64,000 nucleotides of DNA from Tanypteryx hageni (lineage: Eukaryota; Arthropoda; Insecta; Odonata; Petaluridae), in assembly GCA_028673005.1 (NCBI GenBank), contig CM054116.1, positions 129,681,547-129,745,546 of the forward strand, given 5' to 3'. Below, piece after piece: positions 56,237 to 64,000 of the stretch. Under the pieces are notes generated by a model. That model made no database searches, had not been told where the DNA came from, and saw only the letters and a list, made by a program, of their open reading frames with translations. Numbering within the stretch: position 1 is the first letter of the stretch; every line of letters starts with the position of its first letter. Position numbers and translations under genes: made by a program.

Positions 56237-56968
56237 ATGAATTCAGCTATTGTTGACTTCAATCTTGACAAAGATGCATCGGGACGTTTTTTGTTGCGAG
56301 AATTATCCATAATCTCATTAAACACCTTTGCAAGTCAACATTGGATTTTTAAAACGCCTAAGTTGGAAAATCATTCAAATAGCGTCAATGTATGGACCAC
56401 GCAAGAGTATCATGCTATAGATGAGCATATTGGCGATGTGGAATATGATATGGCAGAATACATATTGAAGGAATATACAAGGCCATTCGATTACATCTTT
56501 ACTAAAGGAGTGGAAAAGTGTAAATTTCTAAGAAAGGCCATCCATTCGCAAATTAAAAATGTCTATAACTTAGATGACTTCGACTGCCCTGCACTAGAGA
56601 AGCTGAATAAGAGAATTGGTACTGAGTGTATTTACCATTTTCGAATAGATATGCCAGATATTTGCTCCCACAGTCGGGCATTTTCTCTCGCTGAATGGTG
56701 TCGTCTCAATTTAAGTGACATTAATTTATTGGAAAGAAGTGCACGCATAAAGACATTCAAGGAATGGAAGAATACATCGGTGTCTCCTGAGAATCTCGCC
56801 GAAGCCGGAATGGTGTACTGCTGCGGAACATACGATACAGTTCAATGTGTTTACTGCGGATTGCGGATGACACAGTGGCGTGAAGGTGATGTACCACTAG
56901 ATGATCACAGAAGAGAAAAACGCAATTGTATCATGTTTGGTTTTTCATGTTGTGATGAAACTGATTAA
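56237..56968 (+). CDS. BIR-domain protein (IAP-like) with N-terminal domain
   Basis: A 243-aa protein. The C-terminal region (about 170-235) is a BIR zinc domain with exact C-x2-C-x16-H-x6-C spacing: Cys204, Cys207, His224, Cys231, within VQCVYCGLRMTQW and DHRREKRNC. There is no RING finger; the protein ends 12 residues later. BIR proteins in cells and insect viruses bind caspases or their antagonists; an anti-apoptotic role is inferred. The N-terminal 165 residues form a separate unrecognised domain (IVDFNLDKDASGRFLLRELS, C-terminal CSHSRAFSLAEWC) with conserved-looking Cys/His and Trp. It is the last gene of the capsid block, a common place for accessory genes. Confidence 0.85.
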   Translation: MNSAIVDFNLDKDASGRFLLRELSIISLNTFASQHWIFKTPKLENHSNSVNVWTTQEYHAIDEHIGDVEYDMAEYILKEYTRPFDYIFTKGVEKCKFLRKAIHSQIKNVYNLDDFDCPALEKLNKRIGTECIYHFRIDMPDICSHSRAFSLAEWCRLNLSDINLLERSARIKTFKEWKNTSVSPENLAEAGMVYCCGTYDTVQCVYCGLRMTQWREGDVPLDDHRREKRNCIMFGFSCCDETD

Positions 56969-57245
56969 GAATGCATTTTTTGTCAAGATGATATTGATTG
57001 AATAAAAAAATAAATCGATTTTTAAAATTTTATCATGTTTTATTTACTTGATAAAACCCATCCCGACCGTAGAGGTCAATAACCTATCCTTATCCATTTT
57101 ATTTCACCTCCCAATCAACCTTCGACAAGTTAAGACCTGCTGATTCCTCGAGAGAGTTTCTCATACGTTGAATCATTTAGATCTGAGATTCGATAGAGGA
57201 CAGAGGTGCACATAAATCTTCTACGCATCAAAACGCTCTCCAAAG
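56969..57245. other. 3' region of BIR gene with inverted repeat
   Basis: AATAAAAAAATAAA follows the stop by about 30 bp (polyadenylation signal). Positions 57008-57090 are an inverted, diverged copy of about 43010-43110 near the left TIR. Confidence 0.6.
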
Positions 57246-57527
57246 GTAATGGATATAATTAATATTTGATATTATTAGTATATTATAAATCTAAGAAATT
57301 ATTGATTGGAAAACAATTACATTTCAGTTAAGGACTTAAAACAACTTGCAATTATACATAAAGTTGGGTCAGTTATTCGGACCTATCATGAACATAATTG
57401 GAAGTGGGTCAAGAGACCAGATCTGAAATTTATACCTATTGATTACATTGAATTGTATCATCCGCATGATATGGAAGATATGACGACTACATGTCACGAA
57501 ATACAAAAAAATGGAAGAATGGTATGA
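57246..57527 (+). CDS. Possible spliced small gene, last exon
   Basis: CCAAAG|GTAATG at 57245 and ACATTTCAG at 57328 would bound an 83-bp intron. The second exon (57329-57527) keeps an open frame of about 66 codons (KDLKQLAIIHKVGSVIRTYH, ELYHPHDMEDM). The open frame otherwise begins only at a TTG at 57306. No ATG is seen in the proposed first exon, so the 5' end is unresolved. Family not recognised. Confidence 0.3.
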
Positions 57528-57591
57528 GAGGGAACGACAATAAACATGATCTGCCTACTCGATGTTGTTTCATTTTGAATCATTTCAACCG

Positions 57592-58663
57592 TCCCCACCC
57601 CACTCAGAACCGGTTTTTCTTTACCTAAAAGTTGGTGACCTACTTAGCTCGTCGAAAACCTGCTTAGAAGGGTAAACGACCGACCGAAGACACGCGCTGA
57701 GGAGAAACCAAAACACACGCAGATGTAAATATTGGAAGGCCCTATCCCCTCCACGGGTCAACGACTGGCGCAGAAGCGAAAGGGTCATTCAACTTTCACT
57801 TGGCTACACCATATCGCACTAACTCATACCAAACAGGTAAACATTGCGAATATCAACAATAACGCAAAACCAGTACCATTACCTTACACAATATCACCCC
57901 CATTCGAATATAAAAACACGCAATGACCGAAACAGGCCTATCACTAGGTCAATGACTCTGCAAAATCACATCTTTACACTTCATCACACACCTCTATCAT
58001 ACCCACAACAAGGCCAATGACCGAAACAAACCTACCACTTGGTCAATGACTCTGCAAAATCACATCTTTACACATACACACCTCAAACATGTAAACATTG
58101 CGAAAATTAGGGTCAACGAATGACGCAGAAGCGAAAGGGTCATTCAACTTCCATGCGAATATCAACAATAACGCAAAACCAGTACCATTACCTTACACAA
58201 TATCACATCATTCCACAACATCATCGCTAAACACACGCAGAATCACACCTGAATCATACACACAACCAGACCACACTAACGCAAAACCAATACCATTACC
58301 TTACACAATATCACATCATTCCACTACATCATCGCTAAACACACACAGAATCACACCTTAATCATACACACAACCAGACCAATGACCTACGACAAGGACT
58401 TACGCAGAACTCAACACGGTCAGTTCACACACGTATTCGCCAATTCAATATTCGCCAATTCACAGACTAGGTTGTCCCAATCCCCGCTTTTTAACAAAAT
58501 CCCACCTACATCATACACACTACCAGGCCAATGACCCAACCAGACCTACGACAAGGTCAATGACTTACGCAGAACACAACACAGTCCACGTATAGGTCAG
58601 TTCACACACGTATTCGCCAATTCATGGTCAAGGTTGTCCCAAAAGCCGCTTTTTATTCCTACT
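57592..58663 (-). repeat. Polinton right terminal inverted repeat
   Basis: Inverted copy of 41844-42915, same length. It ends ...CCGCTTTTTATTCCTACT, matching the AG-type start of the left end. Confidence 0.93.
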
Positions 58664-58669
58664 TGTTTA
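58664..58669. repeat. Polinton target duplication, right
   Basis: TGTTTA, identical to the left copy at 41838-41843. Confidence 0.9.
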
Positions 58670-60135
58670 AGAAATTGATGTTTTTGATTACTTGTTTAGA
58701 GAGAAATATTTGATTGCTTTACAATGCAACAAGAGTAACTCTATAAATGGGTTCCCTGTTGTTTGACCTACTGCTAATGCCCTACTGCAATTTCACCCAC
58801 TTTTTTTCGTCTACTTTATTATACCTATAAAATGTGACATTAAAATCAAATCATTTTCTCATTTTTAATTTACTGTCAATTTTGTCTAAAAATAAATTTA
58901 CTTAATCATTTTTTCCTATTTATGATTAATCTATGAATGGAACACTACTAAATAAGCCAGAGATTATAATGTAGATTTGAGAATAAAATTTTTTATTTTA
59001 AATTGAAAGATTAAAGTTATATCCACATGTAGCTAGTTATTCAGTAATTCTGTTACTGTTTTTGTATTCATTGTACCGGAAGGCAATAGCTTGCACTCTT
59101 TTGTTCAATCTGCGGTATTTTAGCCTTTTATTTTCTCGTATCTGCTGCCCTGCATCCACTTCAACAATGATGTTTTCTATATCTTGCTGGGTGATATTTC
59201 CCTACAATTAGCTGAAACCTATTGTGCTAAGCTTCAGCTCTGGGTTCATTAACAAAAAGTAAAGAAAAAATTCTTGGTGATACTTTGAATGCGCCATCCA
59301 TGAACCAAACCAATCTTCTTCAGTTTTAATTAATTGCAAATACAATAATTTAACTATATATCAATAACCGTGTCCATATTAACACTATCGGTTCTTCCAA
59401 TAATGGAATGTAGAATCCTATAGCATTTTAGGTGAAGTTAATAAATGGTATGAAGCAAAATTGCAGTAGTTGTGTTGCATATTATGATAAAAAGGAAGTA
59501 GGTAAAATTTTATATGTAAAATAAAGTAGACGAAAATAAAGTAGATGAAATTGCAGTAGGGCATCAGTAGTAGGTCAAACGTCCTGCCACCATATAAATG
59601 GAATAGCATTGGATAAATCGGCGAAAATCGATCTCACTTATGAAACAAATTCAAGAATATTTTCCATAAATGAACAATTCAAACGACATCTAACAATACG
59701 TGAGTATACCTCTTGGATATTACTTCTGAAGGTGAGCTGATAGTTAAATTCTCAAAACTGCCTTTAGCTACTTTCTGAGTTCTATTATTAAGTGAGTATT
59801 TAAAAAAATACTAAAACATTATTGCCTTTCTCCACAGCATATCTGTGCAAAACTGGATTAGAATTCTTAACTTCAATCAAGAACAAATATGTACCGTCAA
59901 AGATTGCATGTCGAGGGCGATTTGAGACAAGCTATCTTCAGTCGTTCCTGAAATTGAAGTGTCGTGAGAAACAGGCAAATTCATCCCGTTAGTTTTAAAT
60001 GTTAACTTTTTCCTTTATTAAAAAAAGAAATTGTTTAGTGTTATAACTTTTTAGTATTAATTATTTCAATGGGGTACACCATTTGACTGAGTGGGTTCAT
60101 AGGGGTACGCAACTAATTAAGTTTGGGAATCCCTG
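58670..60135 (+). pseudogene. hAT transposase relic, 3' side
   Basis: Mostly decayed AT-rich DNA. Near 59890-59950 the plus strand encodes MYRQRLHVEGDLRQAI, the conserved YRxRLxVExDLRxAL-type C-terminal motif of ZBED5/SCAND3-like hAT transposases, followed by stops. It is the continuation of the relic at 41450-41837. A direct repeat (CTACTGCAATTTCACCCAC at 58783 and its inverted relative near 59545) is also present. Confidence 0.5.
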
Positions 60136-60254
60136 ATCTGGATGGATCTGAAGTTGTTGCATTATTTGAAGTTATCGGAAGTTCAATTACCATGAGGAGC
60201 AGTGAGCGTTAGAAGGTCAGCGGTGACGCAGATTTTGAGTGCTTTTCGTCATTG

Positions 60255-60638
60255 CTGAATAGCACTACTATCTTCGTGATGTCCGTCCGTACGTATATAT
60301 CAGGGAAGAATTGGCAGAACCGATTTCAACAAAATTTGGTACGTAGAATATTCACATAAATTAATGATCAAAATGGCATATTTGAACCGAATCGATTCAG
60401 CAGGGGTGCCACAGTTAAAATTTTTATATTTTCGGTAATTGTGAATTTGGAAGGAATTGGCTTAATCGGTTTCAACGAAATTTTGTATAAAAGAGGTGTG
60501 CAACATATAAAAACAAAATAAATATGTTTAGTGTAGATATAGAAAACAGGACTGCCACAATAAAAGTAAATAAATGTATCTTTACAATCATTTGTGTTAA
60601 ATTGTCCACGTCAATTTTAACCAAATTTAATACTTATG

Positions 60639-60703
<65 letters not shown>

Positions 60704-61310
60704 CATATAATCATATTAATATATATAAACCGAAACAGCCAAACAGGGGTGCCACAATTACAAATAAAACTCATTCAGTTATTAGGGATTTGGAATGAAT
60801 TGGTGGAACGGATTTCAATTTAATTTTGTATATAAGATTTGTACAACCTACCGTAATGAAATCAAGATATTTTAAGAGGAGCTAAAAAGCAGGGCTACCT
60901 TAATAAAAAGTTAAATAATATTTCTTTTACGCGTATTTCTAGAGAACTGACCCAATGGCTTTTAACCAAATATAGTATATTTAATCTTCATATAAATAAA
61001 TAACCAAAATATCACATTTCAACCGGATTGACTAAACAGGGCTACCACAATATCAAGGTTATTATTTTTCTGTAACTATGGATTTGGTAGATATTGGCTG
61101 AACGCATTTCAAAGAAATTTCGTTTGTAGGGCGAGTAAAGAATGACAAAATGAAATGAACATGTCTAGAGCGGATCTAAAAAGCAGGGCTACCAAAATAT
61201 AAGGAAAAATATTTTTCTGATTTCAAAGCAAGTATAGTATATGATTATGCTACGGCGAATTCGACGAAAAGCACTTCTGCACCACGTGAAACGCGTGCAC
61301 ACTATTACTT
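60255..61310. repeat. Hairpin-ended dispersed repeat, copy 3
   Basis: Collinear with 35915-36895: AGCAGGGGTGCCACAGTT, several internal AGCAGGGCTACC units, and the end GACGAAAAGCACTTCTGCA with CTATTACTTGTT. A (CA)n-(TA)n microsatellite at 60643-60702 interrupts it. The hairpin start seen in copies 1 and 2 is reduced here. Confidence 0.7.
60643..60702. repeat. (CA)n(TA)n microsatellite
   Basis: About 40 bp of CA followed by about 20 bp of TA. Confidence 0.9.
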
Positions 61311-63257
61311 GTTCAAGATACGAAAACGGTTAAAACGTTTTTGTTTAATTTATATTTTTTCTTTTGTCTCATATGTTGAATACCAATTTCGTTGTGTCAC
61401 CGAAAAGCTTTTCTTGTTATGCTACTTTGATGCTTTATATTTCACGTTTTTAAAATTTTCTATTATTATTGTAAGGTTTTTCTCCATCTATGCAGGTTTA
61501 AATTTTTGTTGCATTGTAGTAAGAAATCCTGTTTTAAATTGAAAAGTTTTTCTGTTTTGCAGATTTAATATTTTATATGTAGTATATGTTTGTAAGTACC
61601 GATGCCTACTTTTATTGAAAAGATTTTTCATTTTGTTCTAGAATCAATATTTTCTTATGCAGTTCACTAAGAGAAGCTATTTTTATTCGAAATGGGTTCC
61701 ATTTATGCAGAATTTACGTTTTTTTGTTCCATGTTAGTTGGAGCAAGCATTAAATGCTTATATAAATTAAAATATTTTTCCAAAACTTTTCCGGTAAAAA
61801 TCAGGGTGGATCATATATGCTAGTGCGTCTTATATGGCGGAAAATATGGTAATTTCAAAAATTATCTGTTATATTACTTCACATTTTGTAAAATTATAAC
61901 ATTTATATGTGATTCTGCTACTCTAGGAAAATTTTTGGCCGCCATATTGTTGCTATCTTTATGAAATTATGTATAGCGTATTAAATGTCGACATGGGGCA
62001 AAATTACTTGTTCAACTAAGTAACTAATATACTTGGCCCAAACATTTGTTTATAATCCGAAAAACGTTAATTTTTCACGTCTTCAACGATGAGAAATACA
62101 TAAATGGCAAATCCCATTGTAGCCACATTTGCGAGTCCAATTCTCTTATACTTTGAAAGTATTCCTCGCAATTCCATTCAATTTCGTTTTTTGTAGCAAC
62201 CAATAAATTGCTGATTCCATTTTCGTTTGTATCTGTGTGTTGCACTAAGCTTGGCAATTATACCAGTTATCCGATAAAGACCCACTGTGAAAATTTTCTC
62301 CGTTATTTAAAAAAAGGAAACTTTCTTTGTTGAAATTGATGTAGAATTTAAAAATTTTATGATATCCTCACGGATAATTTATTTATCGCACGCCTCTGTG
62401 TCTCCACTACTCCTGAGAAAGGTCGTTGATTTAAATTGTTAAAATATAGACAAAACAGCAGTGACGGATATCTGATTGTTGATTCTAAAAACTTATTACC
62501 ATATCCTGACCCCAGTCCTTATATGAGTTCGAAAATTCTTTCCCTTGAAAGATTATCAAAACATATCATATTGCATGCACGCTCTATCTGTTGCTATCTC
62601 CACATTTCGCATCTTTTTCACGTAAGCTTCTAAGTTACTTTCTCTTATTTGCACTCATAAATCCGACCTGAGTCTCAAATTCCTCCGTTGCGTTTTATTT
62701 CCAAATTTTAGTCTTCTTCAATAGTTGCTCGTTTACCTATTCTCTGACATATATATTTTTATTTTAATAAACAATAACTAGCAGTCGCCCGTCGATAAAT
62801 CGACTGGCTGATTAGATTAAATATTTTCTTGGTAGTTCGCCTTTTGTCACATTACCATGAAGGTAATCGACTGCAAGGTTCATTTACTTTTACTAATGTA
62901 CGCTTGGAGTGCCACATTATTTTCTACAGCGTTTAATGTCCGCTAGCAGTGCCACCTTGACATCAACCACTACAATTACGTCGAGCAGAGCTTAGCCGGT
63001 CAAAAATACCTCAATATCTTACCAACGGTTTGAGAGATTCCTATTTTATAATTTTCCTGCATATCTGCAGGTCGAGACGTTAAATTTGATGCATCACACG
63101 TTAAGGTGGCTGTTACTATCGCTTTCAAAATGTTATTTTTTACGCTATTAATATATAGATATAATTCATTATCATACTTTCTATTTCCCGACCATTTCAA
63201 TTAGAAAACGATTATAAGGAAAAAAGTCAGTATGGAAATAAATAAAAAGGAAATATA
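61311..63257. other. Non-coding host DNA
   Basis: No gene recognised. Near 61830-61850, GCGTCTTATATGGCGGAAAA resembles a MITE end that pairs with the sequence near 39337. Confidence 0.4.
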
Positions 63258-63895
63258 CAGGTATATCTCGCAATACGCTCGGCTTGCGTTCCAAAAAACC
63301 AGCGTGTATCGCGAATCAGCGTATTGCGAAGCACATTTTTACATAAGAGCAATGATATAAAAAGAGATACGTTCCTAAATGGATTAAAATGACGGGTAAG
63401 CATGACATATGTTCCTAAAAATGGTCTTGTTGTTCGAAATCATGCTAAACAAATGCAAACAAAAACCCATTGAAAACCGTGTCAAAGATAGGATCGCTTT
63501 GATTTTTTTCGCTTGCGACATTTCAAACTTACAAGGATAAAAACTGGAGCACAAATTCAATGTGTCACCACTACGATCTCGGAATGAAATCTGACTGTAG
63601 TCCGCCGAATCACTACCTTGGACATAACAAGAAACTCGTCGATTACATTATTTCTCCGGTGCAATATTGTGTACACATGAAATGAATATGAAAACAATTT
63701 AAAAGTAGTTCGTATATAATGAAACAAAGTTGTTTTTCATTGCTCACATTGAGACGTTTGAATGGGCAGGGAGAGGATCTTTGTTCTCCGGGTTTTGTAA
63801 GAGCGTATGTCCGAATCAAGCGAGCGCATCGAGAGGTCCAGTCAGAAAGTGTAATGAGCGTAAAACCGAAGAAAGCGTATCGCGAGGTGTACCTG
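63258..63895. mobile_element. Tigger-type MITE, TA flanked
   Basis: The left end CAGGTATATCTCGCAATACG and the reverse-complemented right end CAGGTACACCTCGCGATACG form inverted repeats of at least 25 bp, each flanked by TA. It is 638 bp with no transposase. The ends differ from those of the 7409-8965 element. Confidence 0.75.
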
Positions 63896-64000
63896 TATTG
63901 TTTATACTCGGAACAAAATAAAATGTTAATGTGACATGTGCATTAAAAAAGTTATAATTCATTATCATACTCACTATGTCCAGATAATTTCAATTTGAAA

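Larger units (their letters stand above)
41844..58663. mobile_element. Maverick/Polinton (adintovirus-like) element
   Basis: A complete 16,820-bp element with 1,072-bp inverted termini beginning AGTAGG, a perfect 6-bp target duplication, and the diagnostic gene set: protein-primed PolB, retroviral-type integrase, A32/FtsK-like ATPase, adenain-like protease, penton and double-jelly-roll major capsid protein. All these frames are open. Gene order is two divergent blocks around 52.96-53.02 kb plus PolB convergent with the integrase block. Near-identical termini and intact frames indicate recent insertion and possible competence for virion formation. That is inference; expression is not shown. 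Confidence 0.95.
41005..60135 (+). mobile_element. Old hAT transposon split by the Polinton
   Basis: The left end CAGGGTTTCACAAACTGCGG and the reverse-complemented right end CAGGGATTCCCAAACTTAAT are hAT-type inverted repeats. Both are followed by GCGTACCCCTA-like DNA. They are flanked by CTCTAGAT (40997-41004) and ATCTGGAT (60136-60143), matching at 6 of 8 positions and close to the hAT nTCTAGAn preference. Removing the 16.8-kb Polinton leaves about 2.3 kb, a normal size for a degraded hAT. Transposase fragments occur on both sides of the insertion. Confidence 0.75.

Overview
The window looks like nuclear DNA of an arthropod, probably an insect. It is AT-rich and repeat-dense, with scattered copies of RTE- and Jockey-type LINEs, hAT and Tigger-type DNA transposons, MITEs and long CT/GA tracts. 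The only confident host coding sequence is a single 171-bp immunoglobulin-domain exon (lachesin/DIP-like) on the minus strand at 21.3 kb. A second possible host exon is at 2.3-2.9 kb. No rRNA gene, complete tRNA gene or CRISPR array was seen.

The main feature is a complete, apparently young Maverick/Polinton element (adintovirus-like endogenous virus) at 41844-58663 (16,820 bp). It has 1,072-bp terminal inverted repeats that I read as differing at one base, and a perfect 6-bp target duplication TGTTTA. Left to right it carries: an orphan gene (-); a small gene resembling the PP1-recruiting eIF2alpha-phosphatase family PPP1R15/GADD34/DP71L (+); a 78-aa orphan (+); a tandem-repeat block; a 100-aa conserved small protein (+); protein-primed DNA polymerase B (+); then on the minus strand a chromodomain integrase, a six-repeat fibre-like protein, a conserved Polinton protein and the packaging ATPase; then on the plus strand a phospholipase A2/minor-capsid fusion, an adenain-like protease, penton, a 49-aa overlapping ORF, the double-jelly-roll major capsid protein and a BIR-domain protein. 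Replication, integration, packaging, maturation and capsid functions are all present without visible breaks. Two accessory genes look aimed at host translation arrest and apoptosis.

The Polinton sits inside an old hAT transposon (41005-60135) whose transposase relic it splits. Flanking DNA holds further relics: 162-630 MITE; 3545-5452 hAT-type element; 7409-8965 Tigger-like element; 9909-11275 long inverted repeat; 11870-12960 hAT transposase relic; 14612-15660 transposase-like pseudogene with only nonsense breaks; 15727-16990 LINE; 18560-19190 RTE relic; 31417-33188 hAT with a perfect 8-bp target duplication; 34177-35784 hAT-type element with a nested RTE LINE; and three copies of an unclassified hairpin-ended repeat at 13.8, 35.9 and 60.3 kb. 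Two CpG-rich segments at 25.3-25.5 and 26.3-26.5 kb resemble a host promoter/5' exon region. All assignments come from reading motifs; no database search was run.
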